54,864 bases of DNA from VBCK01 sp036270655 (GCA_036270655.1 DATBCD010000132.1:1-54864), one strand, 5' to 3'. Positions 1 through 8,408 are shown, counted from the first letter of the stretch. Numbers and translations: made by a program. The notes: a model not told the origin generated them from the sequence alone.

Positions 1-920
1 AGCCGATCCAGGTCGCGCAGCAGCGCCCCGCCACCGGTCAGCATCATTCCGCGATCGGCGATATCGGCCCCCAGCTCCGGGGGCGTCTGCTCCAGCGCGA
101 TCTTCACGGCCGACACGATCTGGTTCAGCGGATCGGTCAGCGCCTCCAGGATCTCGTTGCTCGAGATCGTGAAGCTGCGCGGGATGCCCTCGGACAGGTT
201 GCGGCCCTTGACCTCCATCTCGCGCACCTCGGAGCCCGGAAAGGCCGAGCCGATCTCTTTCTTGATGGCCTCCGCGGTGGGCTCGCCCACCAGCATGCCG
301 TAGTTGCGCCGGATGTAGTTGATGATGGCCTCGTCGAACTTGTCGCCACCGACCCGCACCGAGCCCTTGTAGACCATGCCGCCCAGCGAGATCACGCCCA
401 CCTCGGTGGTGCCGCCGCCGATGTCCACCACCATCGAGCCGGAGGCCTCCGCCACCGGCAGCCCCGCGCCCAGCGCGGCCGCCATCGGCTCCTCGATCAG
501 GAACACCTGGCTCGCGCCCGCCGCATCGGCCGATTCCTTGATCGCGCGCCGCTCGACCTGGGTCGAGCCGCACGGCACGCAGATGATGATCCGAGGGTTC
601 GGCGCGAGCAGGCTGGACGGGTGCACCGCCTTGATGAAGTGCTTCAGCATCTGCTCGGTGACCGTGAAGTTGGCGATTACGCCGTCCTTCATCGGGCGGA
701 TCGCCTCGATGTTGCCCGGCACCCGGCCCAGCATCTGCTTGGCCTCCAGGCCTACCGCGCGCACCACTTCCTTCCCGTTGGGCCCGCCTTCGCGGGCGAT
801 CGCCACCACCGACGGTTCGTTCAGTACGATGCCTTTGCCGCGTACGTAGATCAGCGTGTTGGCCGTGCCCAGGTCGATGGCCAGATCGCTCGAAAAATAA
901 CCGCGTAGGAAGCCAAACAT
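1..920 (-). CDS. mreB: Rod shape-determining protein MreB (3' end outside window)
   Basis: Bacterial actin that polymerises under the inner membrane and guides lateral wall synthesis. About 306 residues are present, beginning MFGFLRGYFS; the family is about 347 residues, so the last forty or so lie beyond position 1. Visible nucleotide-binding motifs are phosphate-1 DLGTANTLIY near the N-terminus, phosphate-2 DIGGGTTEVG in the middle and the adenosine motif TGGGALL near the truncated end. The N-terminal MFGFLRGYF is the amphipathic membrane-binding start usual in proteobacterial MreB. It is divergent from gatC across 179 bases. mreC, mreD and the mrd genes would be expected beyond the left edge. 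The identification is essentially certain. Confidence 0.97.
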   Translation of the reverse strand, partial: MFGFLRGYFSSDLAIDLGTANTLIYVRGKGIVLNEPSVVAIAREGGPNGKEVVRAVGLEAKQMLGRVPGNIEAIRPMKDGVIANFTVTEQMLKHFIKAVHPSSLLAPNPRIIICVPCGSTQVERRAIKESADAAGASQVFLIEEPMAAALGAGLPVAEASGSMVVDIGGGTTEVGVISLGGMVYKGSVRVGGDKFDEAIINYIRRNYGMLVGEPTAEAIKKEIGSAFPGSEVREMEVKGRNLSEGIPRSFTISSNEILEALTDPLNQIVSAVKIALEQTPPELGADIADRGMMLTGGGALLRDLDR

Positions 921-1099
921 GCCGCTTTGGGGCTCCGGGTGATGGAGGACCGAAAAAAGTCGGCCCGCCGGGCGGCGGGCTCATTTTCAGGTGCGCCATA
1001 ATAGACGAAATGCCGCAACCGGCCGGTGCGCGGCGTCCGTCCGGATGAGCGGCGCTCACCCGGGCGACCCCCGATCAAGGCCCCACCCCCGGATCTCAG

Positions 1100-1390
1100 A
1101 TGTCGCTGACCCTTGCCGACGTTCACCGGATCGCCCACCTCGCGCGCATCGACATTACCGAGGAGCAGGCCCGGGCCGCGGTCGCCCAGCTGAACGACAT
1201 CTTCGCGATGATCGAGCAGATCGGCCGGGTCGACGCCACCGGTGTGGCGCCGATGACCCACCCGCTGGACGGGGCGCAGCGCCTGCGCGAGGACGCGGTG
1301 GACGAGACACCGCCCGACCGCGACGAGCTGCTGCGCAACGCGCCCGCGCAGCAGGATGGCCTGTTTCTGGTGCCGCGGGTCATCGAGTGA
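1100..1390 (+). CDS. gatC: Asp/Glu-tRNA amidotransferase subunit C
   Basis: Small subunit of the GatCAB amidotransferase, which converts Glu-tRNA(Gln) and/or Asp-tRNA(Asn) to the amidated form. The 96-residue length fits the family. Typical GatC features are the N-terminal helix starting MSLTLADVHRIAHLARI and the C-terminal stretch LREDAV...LLRNAP...GLFLVPRVIE, which wraps around GatA. It is the first gene of gatCAB; its stop overlaps the GTG start of gatA by four bases (GTGA), which suggests translational coupling. Confidence 0.96.
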   Translation: MSLTLADVHRIAHLARIDITEEQARAAVAQLNDIFAMIEQIGRVDATGVAPMTHPLDGAQRLREDAVDETPPDRDELLRNAPAQQDGLFLVPRVIE

Positions 1391-2850
1391 GCCAGGACCT
1401 GGCGCACACCGGGCTGGCGCAGCTTGCGCACCTGCTGGACAGCCGGCAGGTTTCGGCGGTCGAGCTGGCTGGCGTCTTCCTGGCGCGGATCGAACGGCAC
1501 CGGGACCTGAACGCCTTTCTGGATGTGCGCCCGGAGCTCACCTTGCGGCAGGCTCAGGCGGCGGACGCGCGGCGCGCCCGTGGCGAGCGCGGCCCGCTGC
1601 TGGGGATGCCGATCGCTCACAAGGACATCTTCGTCACGCGCGGCTGGGCTTCGACCGCCGGCAGCAGGATGCTCCAGGGTTACATGAGCCCGTTCGATGC
1701 CGCCGTGGTCGAGCGTCTGGCCGCGGCCGGCATGGTGTGCCTGGGCAAGCTGAACTGCGACGAATTCGCGATGGGCTCGAGCAACGAGAACAGCGCCTAC
1801 GGCAACGTCCTCAACCCCTGGGACCGCGCTGCCGTGCCCGGCGGCTCCTCGGGCGGGTCGGCCGCCTCCGTGGCCGCCCGCCTGGTGCCGGTCGCGAGCG
1901 GAACCGACACCGGCGGATCGATCCGGGAGCCCGCCGCCTTCTGCGGGATCACCGGTGTCAAGCCCACCTACGGCCGACCCTCGCGCTGGGGGATGATCGC
2001 CTTCGCCTCCAGCCTGGATACCGCGGGCCTGTTTACGCCCAGCGCGCAGGACTGTGCCCTGGTGTTCAATTCGATGCTGGGCTTCGATCCGCGCGATTCG
2101 ACCAGCGTGCAGCGCCCCGACGAGGATTTCACGCGGGCGCTGGACATCGACCTGCGCGGGCTGAAAATCGGCGTGCCGGCGCAATTTTTCGCCCAGGGCC
2201 TGCAGCCGGACGTGGAGGCGGCCGTGCGCGCGGCGCTGGAGCAGTATCGACAGCAGGGGGCGAGCCTGGTCGAGGTCGACCTGCCCAACGCGCCGCTGGG
2301 AATCCCGGTCTACTACGTGGTGGCCCCGGCCGAGGCCTCCAGCAACCTGGCGCGCTTCGACGGCGTGCGCTACGGGCACCGCGCGCGCGCATTCGACGAC
2401 CTGAACGACATGATCAAGAAGTCGCGCGCCGAGGGTTTCGGCCCCGAGCCCAAGCGCCGGATCCTGGTCGGCACCTACGTGCTGTCGCACGGCTATTACG
2501 ACGCGTATTACCTGAAGGCATCTAAAGTGCGCCGGCTGATCGCCGAGGACTTCCAGCGCGCGTTCCAGCGCTGCGACATCATCGCCGGGCCTGTGACCTC
2601 CAGCGTGGCGTTCAATTTCGGCGAGAAGGCGGCCGACCCGGTTTCGATGTACCTGGCCGACCTGTTCACGGTGCCGGCCAGCCTGGCCGGTGTGCCCGGC
2701 CTGAGCATGCCATGCGGCTTCGGAGACCGGGGCCGCCCGGTCGGGCTGCAGCTGATCGCCAATCACTTCGACGAGGCGCGCCTGCTGGGCGTGGCGCATC
2801 GGTACCAGCTGGCGACCGACTGGCACCGGCGCATCCCGGCGGGCTATTGA
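1387..2850 (+). CDS. gatA: Asp/Glu-tRNA amidotransferase subunit A
   Basis: Amidase-signature subunit that hydrolyses glutamine (or asparagine) and passes ammonia to GatB. The GTG at 1387 overlaps the gatC stop and gives 487 residues, normal for GatA; the longer open frame back to 991 runs through gatC and is not used. The Ser-cisSer-Lys triad is visible: Lys79 in AHKD, Ser154 in PGGSSGGSAA and Ser178 in GTDTGGSIR, the same numbering I know from Staphylococcus GatA. A 19-base gap separates it from gatB. Confidence 0.97.
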   Translation: MSQDLAHTGLAQLAHLLDSRQVSAVELAGVFLARIERHRDLNAFLDVRPELTLRQAQAADARRARGERGPLLGMPIAHKDIFVTRGWASTAGSRMLQGYMSPFDAAVVERLAAAGMVCLGKLNCDEFAMGSSNENSAYGNVLNPWDRAAVPGGSSGGSAASVAARLVPVASGTDTGGSIREPAAFCGITGVKPTYGRPSRWGMIAFASSLDTAGLFTPSAQDCALVFNSMLGFDPRDSTSVQRPDEDFTRALDIDLRGLKIGVPAQFFAQGLQPDVEAAVRAALEQYRQQGASLVEVDLPNAPLGIPVYYVVAPAEASSNLARFDGVRYGHRARAFDDLNDMIKKSRAEGFGPEPKRRILVGTYVLSHGYYDAYYLKASKVRRLIAEDFQRAFQRCDIIAGPVTSSVAFNFGEKAADPVSMYLADLFTVPASLAGVPGLSMPCGFGDRGRPVGLQLIANHFDEARLLGVAHRYQLATDWHRRIPAGY

Positions 2851-2869
2851 ACGCGACGGGACGCAGCCA

Positions 2870-4324
2870 ATGACGGCGCAATGGGAAGCGGTGATCGGGC
2901 TGGAGGCGCACGTCCAGCTGCTGACGAAATCGAAGATCTTTTCGCCGGCCTCGACCGCGTTCGGAGCGCCGCCCAACGCCCAGGCGAACGCGATCGACCT
3001 GGCGCTGCCGGGTGTGCTGCCGGTGTTGAATCGGGCGGCGGTGGAGTGCGCGATCCGCTTTGGCTGCGCGGTCGGAGCGCGCATCGCGGAGCGCTCGGTG
3101 TTCGCCCGCAAGAACTACTTCTATCCGGACCTGCCGAAGGGCTATCAGATCAGCCAGTACGAACTGCCCGTGGTGCAAGGCGGCACGCTCAGCTGCCTGG
3201 TGTCGCCGCGGCCGGGCGAGCCGTACACCAAAACGGTGCGGCTGACACGCGCTCATCTGGAAGAAGACGCCGGCAAGTCGCTGCACGAGGCGTTTGCGGA
3301 CCAGACAGGGATCGACCTGAACCGGGCCGGCACGCCGCTTCTGGAGATCGTCTCCGAGCCCGATATGCGCTCCAGCGCCGAGGCGGTGGCCTATGCGCGC
3401 GCGCTGCATGCGCTGGTCGTATGGCTCGGTATCTGCGACGGCAACATGCAGGAAGGCAGCTTCCGGTGCGACGCCAACGTGTCGGTGCGTCCCTCGGGCG
3501 ATGACCGCCTGGGCACCCGCGTGGAGATCAAGAACCTGAACAGCTTCCGCTTTCTGCAGCAGGCGATCGACTACGAGATCAGACGCCAGATCGAGCGGAT
3601 CGAGGATGGCGGACAGGTCGTGCAGGAAACGCGGCTGTACGACCCGAACCTGGACCAGACCCGGTCGATGCGGTCCAAGGAAGACGCGATGGACTATCGC
3701 TACTTCCCGGACCCGGACCTGCTGCCGCTGCAGGTTTCGGCCGAATGGGTCGAGCGCGTGCGAACGTCGCTGCCCGAGCTTCCCGATGCGATGCGCGCCC
3801 GCTTTGCCCGCCAGTACGGCCTGAGCAGCTACGACGCGGCGCTTCTGACCTCCTCGCGCCTGCTCGCGCAGTACTTCGAGACGGCCGCAGAGCACGCGCC
3901 CGATCCGAAAGCGGTGGCCAACTGGGTCAACGGCGAGGTCTCGGCCGCGCTGCATGCGGCGGGCCTGTCGATCGAGCAGTGTCCGGTTGCGCCCGCGCAG
4001 CTCGCGGCCTTGCTGTCGCGCGTCGGCGACGGCACGATCAGCCAGAAAATCGCCAAAGACGTGTTCTCGGCGCTGTGGGAGGGCAAGGCCGAGTCGGTCG
4101 ACGCCTACATCGACATGCACGGGCTGCGGCAGATCTCGGACGCGGGAGCCCTCGAAGCGATCGTGGACCAGGTGCTGGCAGCCAACCCCGCGACCGTTGC
4201 GGAGTTCAAGTCTGGCAAGGAAAAGGCGTTCAACGCGCTGGTGGGACAGGCGATGAAAGCCTCGGGCGGCAAGGCCAACCCGGCCCAGGTCACGGGGATC
4301 CTGCGGCGCAAGCTCTCGGGCTGA
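2870..4324 (+). CDS. gatB: Asp/Glu-tRNA amidotransferase subunit B
   Basis: Subunit that binds the mischarged tRNA and carries out kinase and transamidase steps on its acceptor end. 484 residues, the usual length. The N-terminal catalytic cradle is recognisable (WEAVIGLEAHVQL, KNYFYPDLPKGYQISQYE, GSFRCDANVSVRP, RVEIKNLNSF, MRSKEDAMDYRYFPDPDL). The C-terminal helical and YqeY-like tail ends in KASGGKANPAQVTGILRRKL. Last gene of gatCAB. The presence of GatCAB implies that Gln-tRNA and/or Asn-tRNA is made indirectly in this organism. Confidence 0.97.
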   Translation: MTAQWEAVIGLEAHVQLLTKSKIFSPASTAFGAPPNAQANAIDLALPGVLPVLNRAAVECAIRFGCAVGARIAERSVFARKNYFYPDLPKGYQISQYELPVVQGGTLSCLVSPRPGEPYTKTVRLTRAHLEEDAGKSLHEAFADQTGIDLNRAGTPLLEIVSEPDMRSSAEAVAYARALHALVVWLGICDGNMQEGSFRCDANVSVRPSGDDRLGTRVEIKNLNSFRFLQQAIDYEIRRQIERIEDGGQVVQETRLYDPNLDQTRSMRSKEDAMDYRYFPDPDLLPLQVSAEWVERVRTSLPELPDAMRARFARQYGLSSYDAALLTSSRLLAQYFETAAEHAPDPKAVANWVNGEVSAALHAAGLSIEQCPVAPAQLAALLSRVGDGTISQKIAKDVFSALWEGKAESVDAYIDMHGLRQISDAGALEAIVDQVLAANPATVAEFKSGKEKAFNALVGQAMKASGGKANPAQVTGILRRKLSG

Positions 4325-4377
4325 GCGTTTTCCGCCCCTTATTTCTGTCTCGGCCTCCTCCGCTTCCGCTGCATCAA

Positions 4378-4400
4378 CCCTCCCCTTACAAGGGAGGGGG
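4378..4400. repeat. Imperfect GC-rich inverted repeat after gatB
   Basis: The arms CCCTCCCCTT and AAGGGAGGGGG around a two-base loop form a bulged hairpin 54 bases after the gatB stop. There is no T-run, so it is a dispersed intergenic-repeat type of hairpin rather than a clear intrinsic terminator. It could still stabilise the 3' end of the gatCAB message. Confidence 0.5.
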
Positions 4401-4481
4401 AACATCCCACCTGATACTTCGTTCCGCTCGATTTCGCTTGCGTTAACCCCATTAAAAGCGGGGGACCATCCCACTTGATAC
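4397..4481. repeat. Pair of 21-base direct repeats, 64 bases apart
   Basis: GGGGA(a/c)CATCCCAC(c/t)TGATAC occurs at 4397-4417 and again at 4461-4481, two mismatches in 21 bases. They lie in the 247-base gene-free gap between gatB and the next small gene. The rest of that gap shows no coding signal. Function unknown. Confidence 0.6.
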
Positions 4482-4571
4482 CCTGTTTGCGTTAGCTCAT
4501 ATTTCGCTCATCGGATGATGTGACGGGACGGGTTTGGGATGTTACCGAACGCCGATCCGGAGGGTGGAAAT

Positions 4572-4817
4572 ATGGACACCACGCGGACGAGGGAGGCGCC
4601 GGACCGGCGGGCGCCGAGGCCACGCAAGATCAGGCTCGACTGCGACGTCTACTGCACGCATTCGATGCGTGCAAGCGCGGGCGATGCCGATTGCGATCAC
4701 GATTTCGAGCCCGCCCCCACGGTGAGGGAGGCGCGGTTCGCGATCTGGAACTGCACCCGTTGCGGGCGCGAGTTCAAATACGAGATCTGGAACGCCGTGG
4801 CCGGGGCAACCCGGTAA
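4572..4817 (+). CDS. Small Cys/His-rich hypothetical protein
   Basis: I do not recognise a family. The start ATG is chosen because GGAGG lies eight bases upstream (4559-4563); an earlier in-frame ATG at 4539 has no such site. The 81-residue product is basic at the N-terminus (PRPRKIRL) and then carries CDVYC, CDHDF and CTRCGREF. The last looks like one knuckle of a zinc ribbon, and the paired CxxxC/CxxC clusters suggest metal binding. It ends five bases before the next small gene. No signal peptide is visible. Confidence 0.5.
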   Translation: MDTTRTREAPDRRAPRPRKIRLDCDVYCTHSMRASAGDADCDHDFEPAPTVREARFAIWNCTRCGREFKYEIWNAVAGATR

Positions 4818-4822
4818 AAGAT

Positions 4823-5065
4823 ATGAAACGCGGCGAGTTCTACTGTGGCTACGACCTGTTGCTCGCCAACTGGTTTTTTCTTTCGGCCGGGATCCAGGAG
4901 GAAATAGGTCACTTCAGAGAAGACTTGCACGATGATCTGGCCCGTTGGAGGTCCCCCGAGCCCGAGCCCGACTGGAGCGCCTACGCGCATCGTGTCGAGG
5001 CGATCTGCCGCGAAGGGGGCTATCCCCTGGTCTTCGCAGCACCGCCCTCTGCCTCTCTCAGATAG
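4823..5065 (+). CDS. Small hypothetical protein
   Basis: 80 residues starting MKRGEFYCGYDLLLANW, acidic in the middle (EEIGHFREDLHDDLARW), with no recognised family. It begins five bases after the stop of the preceding Cys-rich gene and in another frame, so the two are either a small operon or one ancestral gene split by a frameshift. No strong ribosome site is seen right before its ATG; translation would depend on the upstream gene. Moderate to low confidence that it is expressed. Confidence 0.4.
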   Translation: MKRGEFYCGYDLLLANWFFLSAGIQEEIGHFREDLHDDLARWRSPEPEPDWSAYAHRVEAICREGGYPLVFAAPPSASLR

Positions 5066-5278
5066 CTGCGCAGCATCTTCCCGAATTGCCTCACGCCCGC
5101 CATAGGGCGTGTCGGCGTCATTGAGGTTTTGAACCTAACAAGCTGCGGGTACGGCCCGCCTGCCGGACATCACAAGGTCTGGCTACAGTGCGCCCCGTCT
5201 GACTCAGCCTCTGAGAGACCTGCGAAGCGGAAGTCCGCCGTGCAGTGGCAATTCAATTCAATCAGTGAAGGAGAGACC

Positions 5279-6346
5279 ATGATGGCGCGTAGCAACAAGA
5301 GTACGTTAGGCAAGGCCCTGTCCGGGGGTCTTCTGAGCGCGTTGCTTTGCTTTTCGCAGTTTCCCGTCCCGCTGCATGCGCAAGTTTTCGGGTCCGCTTC
5401 CGGGGTCGTTAGCGTAGCCGGGGGCACGACCATTGTCGGCAGCACGGTTGTGGCCGGGGCGGCAAGCGTCTCGGGCGCGACGGTGGTTTCGGCCAATAGC
5501 GTGCTGGCGGCCGGAACGGTGATCAGCGCGGGCAGCGTACTGAACGACGAGCACTGCGACTCGTACAGGATCCTGACGGAGAACACCGTCGTCGCCAGCA
5601 CGACCGTGCTGGCCTCGGGCAGCACGGTCGCGGCCGGCTCCTCGCTGGCCAGCAACACGGTGCTGGCGGCGGGGTCGACCCTGGCAGCGGGCAGCGCGAT
5701 CGAGAGCAGTAGCGTGCTGGCCGCCGGCAGCGTCATCGCGGCGGGCAGCGTCGTGAACAGCAATACCTATGCCTCGGCAACGGTGCTCGCGTCAGCCATG
5801 ACAGTGGCCGGAACCTCGACGCTGGCAGGGGGCAGCACGATCGCGGCGGGCAGCATGATCGCGAGCGGCTCGACCCTGGCGGCAGGCTCGAGCCTGGTCA
5901 GCACGACCATGATCGCGGAGGGCAGCGTGCTCGGAGCCGGCAGCTTCGTGACCGCGGCCAGCGTGATCAACGGGATCGCCATTGCCAACGGGACCTCGAT
6001 CGCTTCCAGCACCTCCATCGTCGCAGCATCCAGTCTGAGCGGCGGCAGCGTGATCGCCGCGAACACAATGCTCGCGGCCGGAAGCGCCCTCGTGTCCAAC
6101 ACGGCGATCGTCGGCACCACGCGGGCGGGCGGAACGGTGGCGGTGGCCAATACGGCGATCGTCGCGGGCGGCAGCGCGTTGGCTGCCGGCACGGTGGTCG
6201 CGGCGGGCAGCATCGTCAACGGAGTCAGCATCGCTCAAACGACGGTCCTGAGCTCGAGCACCGTGGTGATGGGCTCGACGGTCCTGGCGGCGGGCAGCAA
6301 CCTGGCGGCCACCACCATGCTGGCAGCCGGCACGTCTGTGATTTAA
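5279..6346 (+). CDS. Secreted hexapeptide-repeat (left-handed beta-helix) protein
   Basis: AAGGAG lies five bases before the ATG. The 355-residue product has a signal peptide (basic MMARSNKSTLGK, hydrophobic core, cleavage after PLHAQ). Nearly all the rest is hexads such as VLAAGS, TLAAGS, VIAAGS, STIAAG and SMIASG, with an aliphatic residue recurring every six positions and small residues between. This matches the hexapeptide rule for left-handed beta-helices. I count about 50 hexads, or roughly 17 triangular coils, with phase slips of one or two residues and one break near residues 95-105 (NDEHCDSYR). No acyltransferase residues or added domain are visible, so this looks like an extracellular or surface fibre rather than an enzyme. 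A strong terminator follows. Ice-binding, adhesive or biofilm roles are only possibilities. Confidence 0.75.
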   Translation: MMARSNKSTLGKALSGGLLSALLCFSQFPVPLHAQVFGSASGVVSVAGGTTIVGSTVVAGAASVSGATVVSANSVLAAGTVISAGSVLNDEHCDSYRILTENTVVASTTVLASGSTVAAGSSLASNTVLAAGSTLAAGSAIESSSVLAAGSVIAAGSVVNSNTYASATVLASAMTVAGTSTLAGGSTIAAGSMIASGSTLAAGSSLVSTTMIAEGSVLGAGSFVTAASVINGIAIANGTSIASSTSIVAASSLSGGSVIAANTMLAAGSALVSNTAIVGTTRAGGTVAVANTAIVAGGSALAAGTVVAAGSIVNGVSIAQTTVLSSSTVVMGSTVLAAGSNLAATTMLAAGTSVI

Positions 6347-6370
6347 CAAGTAAAGCGGTTGATTCGCACC

Positions 6371-6415
6371 GGAGAGGTCGTCGCGCTTCAAGGCGACGGC
6401 CTCTCCAGTTTTTTT
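6371..6415 (+). terminator. Rho-independent terminator of the hexapeptide-repeat gene
   Basis: GGAGAGGTCGTCGC and GCGACGGCCTCTCC pair with one G-T type mismatch around the loop GCTTCAAG. A run of seven T follows at 6409-6415. It sits 24 bases after the stop codon. Its right arm repeats the 3' end of the neighbouring response-regulator gene (see findings). Confidence 0.85.
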
Positions 6416-6440
6416 ATCAAGGCCCCTAGATCGCCCGCAT

Positions 6441-7115
6441 TCAAGGCGACGGCCTCTCCCAGCCTTTTATCAATCCCTTGGAGATCGCATACCGGGTCAG
6501 CCCGGCGACGTCGTGGATGGCCAGCTTGTCCATCAGGCGTTGCCGGTGCCGTTCGACGGTCTTGATGCTGATGCCGAGCTCCGACGCGATCTGCTTGTTG
6601 CCGTCGCCTTCGGCGATTAATTGAAGCACCTCGGTTTCGCGCGAGGTCAGCAGATCGGTCCTCTTCTTGACCGGAACGCCGCGGACCACGGTCTCCCGGT
6701 AGTGCTCGCTCAGGCGCTTGGAAATGGCGGGGCTGAAAAAGGCGTTGCCCTTTTGCACCTCGCGGATCGCGCGGAGCACGTCGGTGAAGGCCGCCTGCTT
6801 CAGCAGGTAGCCGGCGCCGCCGGCCTCGGCCAGCTGGTGCACGTATTCGTCGTCGCTGTAGGACGACAGGATCAGCACGCGCGAGGACGGAACCTGCTTG
6901 GTGATCTGGCGCGTGGCTTCCAGCCCGCCGAGCAACGGCATGGCGATATCCATCAGCACGACATCCGGCTTGAGCCTCGCGGCCAGCTGCACGGCTTCCC
7001 GGCCGGTCTGCGCTTCCCCGATGATCTCGATGTCGGTCTCCGACTGCAGAAGCGCGCGCAATCCTTCGCGCACCAGGGTGTGGTCGTCAGCGATCAATAC
7101 CTTCACGTTCGGCAT
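6441..7115 (-). CDS. NarL/LuxR-family response regulator
   Basis: 224 residues: an N-terminal receiver with the acidic pair in LIADDH and phospho-acceptor Asp56 in VVLMDIAMP, then a C-terminal LuxR-type helix-turn-helix (LTSRETEVLQLIAEG...ELGISIKTVERHRQRLMDKL). It is expected to bind DNA as a dimer when phosphorylated. The gene follows, 51 bases downstream and on the same strand, the histidine kinase at 7167-8339, its likely partner. Targets are unknown. The hexapeptide-repeat gene and the YadGH-like transporter flank the pair and are candidates. Confidence 0.92.
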   Translation of the reverse strand: MPNVKVLIADDHTLVREGLRALLQSETDIEIIGEAQTGREAVQLAARLKPDVVLMDIAMPLLGGLEATRQITKQVPSSRVLILSSYSDDEYVHQLAEAGGAGYLLKQAAFTDVLRAIREVQKGNAFFSPAISKRLSEHYRETVVRGVPVKKRTDLLTSRETEVLQLIAEGDGNKQIASELGISIKTVERHRQRLMDKLAIHDVAGLTRYAISKGLIKGWERPSP

Positions 7116-7166
7116 CCGAGGCCCTCTGAGGACGAAACAAAACGCCGGCGGAACCTGCTTGCGGCG

Positions 7167-8339
7167 CTAGGCGGCGGTTTCCAGCGCTTCCGCGTGCTTG
7201 GCCACGTGCAGGGGGACCTCCGCGACGACGGTGGTTCCCTCGCCCGGCGCGGACTGCACCAGGAAGCGCCCGCTCATCAAACGCACGCGCTCCTGCATTC
7301 CCAGCAGGCCGAGCCGCTTGGACTCGCCGGCCGACCCCAGCTGTTCAACTGCGAAGCCCTTCCCGTTGTCCTTGATGCGGAGCTGGACTGCACCCTTGAC
7401 AAGTCGCAGCGACAGTTCCACTTCGGTAGCCTGTGCGTGCCTGGCCACGTTGTTCAGACTCTCCTGCGCCACTCGGAACAGCGCCGTGCGCTGCTCGGCG
7501 CTCAACGGCGCATCGCCGGCGCTTCGCTCGAAATGCACCAGCAGGCCGGTGCGCTGGCCGTACTCCTTAAGATAGGAGCGCAGCGCCGGCACCAGACCCA
7601 GGTCATCCAGCACGGCGGGCCGCAATTCGCGGGCAAAGCTGTGCACCCGGTTCATCGCGCCGAGCAGCACTTTTTCGATGTCGGCGATCTTGCTTCTCAA
7701 CCACGAGTCCTGCGCTGCCGGCGACTCGCGTTGTGAAATCGCCAGGTAGGTGTTGATGGCGACGACCGCCTGACCGACTTCGTCATGGAGCTCGCGGCTG
7801 ATGCGCTTTCGTTCCTCCTCCCGCACGTGCAGAGTCTGGATGGCCTTCTGCTGGCGGCGAATCACGCGCTCGCGCTGCTCGACGAAGCTGACCGCTACGG
7901 TATTCGCGATGCGGTTGGCAGCCGGTTCATAAGCATCGAACACGCGGTCAAGCAGCTCGAACCTGTTCCGGTATTCCTTGATAAGCGAGCGGGCCAGCAC
8001 GTCGCGCAGCAGCAGGACGATGCCCAGCACTTCGTGGGTCTGAACGCCGCGCTGGATGATCCTCCTGGACAGATCCCGGGCGTACGCTTGCAGGTCGCTG
8101 ACGCTGTCGGTTTCCAGCACTGCGACATACTTGTCGTACAGCGCGGTTGCCTCGCGGAACACCTCCTCCTGGGTCATCGTCGTAAGCAGCCTGGCCTCGT
8201 GAATGCGCCTGGCCCATTCCTTGCGCAGCGCCGCACGTTCGTGCCGCAGGTGCGCCACCAGCTCGCGGAACAGCCCGCGATCGGAAGCCGCCCGGGCCGG
8301 ACGACTGCGTCTACTGATCGGCTTGCAGATGGGTGTCAT
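7167..8339 (-). CDS. Soluble NarX-type sensor histidine kinase
   Basis: 390 residues and no transmembrane segment, so a cytoplasmic kinase. The N-terminal half (about residues 25-150) is helical and resembles RsbRD-type N-terminal sensor domains. The HisKA_3 dimerisation and phosphorylation motif is RKRISRELHDEVGQ with His185. The C-terminal HATPase_c domain shows FRVAQESLNNVARHA (N box), DNGKGF (G1) and GLLGMQERV. It is transcribed before the response-regulator gene as a two-gene unit. The input signal cannot be read from the sequence. Confidence 0.88.
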   Translation of the reverse strand: MTPICKPISRRSRPARAASDRGLFRELVAHLRHERAALRKEWARRIHEARLLTTMTQEEVFREATALYDKYVAVLETDSVSDLQAYARDLSRRIIQRGVQTHEVLGIVLLLRDVLARSLIKEYRNRFELLDRVFDAYEPAANRIANTVAVSFVEQRERVIRRQQKAIQTLHVREEERKRISRELHDEVGQAVVAINTYLAISQRESPAAQDSWLRSKIADIEKVLLGAMNRVHSFARELRPAVLDDLGLVPALRSYLKEYGQRTGLLVHFERSAGDAPLSAEQRTALFRVAQESLNNVARHAQATEVELSLRLVKGAVQLRIKDNGKGFAVEQLGSAGESKRLGLLGMQERVRLMSGRFLVQSAPGEGTTVVAEVPLHVAKHAEALETAA

Positions 8340-8391
8340 GGGTCACGGCCGCAAAGTCGAGACACGGACTGCACACCAAAAGCTGGTACGT

Positions 8392-8408
8392 GTAAATCAA
8401 CGATTTAC
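8392..8408. promoter_or_regulatory. 17-base palindrome upstream of the kinase gene
   Basis: GTAAATC-AAC-GATTTAC is a perfect 7-3-7 inverted repeat about 50 bases upstream of the kinase start, in the 187-base divergent gap with the yadG-like gene. It is AT-rich in a GC-rich context. Its size suits a dimeric LuxR-type regulator, so autoregulation by the adjacent response regulator is a reasonable guess. Confidence 0.5.

Noticed and set aside
997..1002. CATAAT as -10 of the gatCAB promoter
   Set aside because: No acceptable -35 at 16-18 bases upstream; left out of the features.
4800..4830. Frameshift joining the two small genes
   Set aside because: Possible, but the second ORF has its own ATG and neither half matches a known longer family, so they are listed separately.
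5460..5500. SGATVVS in the hexapeptide protein as a flavinylation site for ApbE
   Set aside because: The motif is a normal product of the repeat, lacks the FMN_bind domain around it, and the gene lies 30 kb from apbE.
5170..5763. Minus-strand frames opposite the hexapeptide-repeat gene
   Set aside because: They are repetitive only because the real gene is; no ribosome site or leader.
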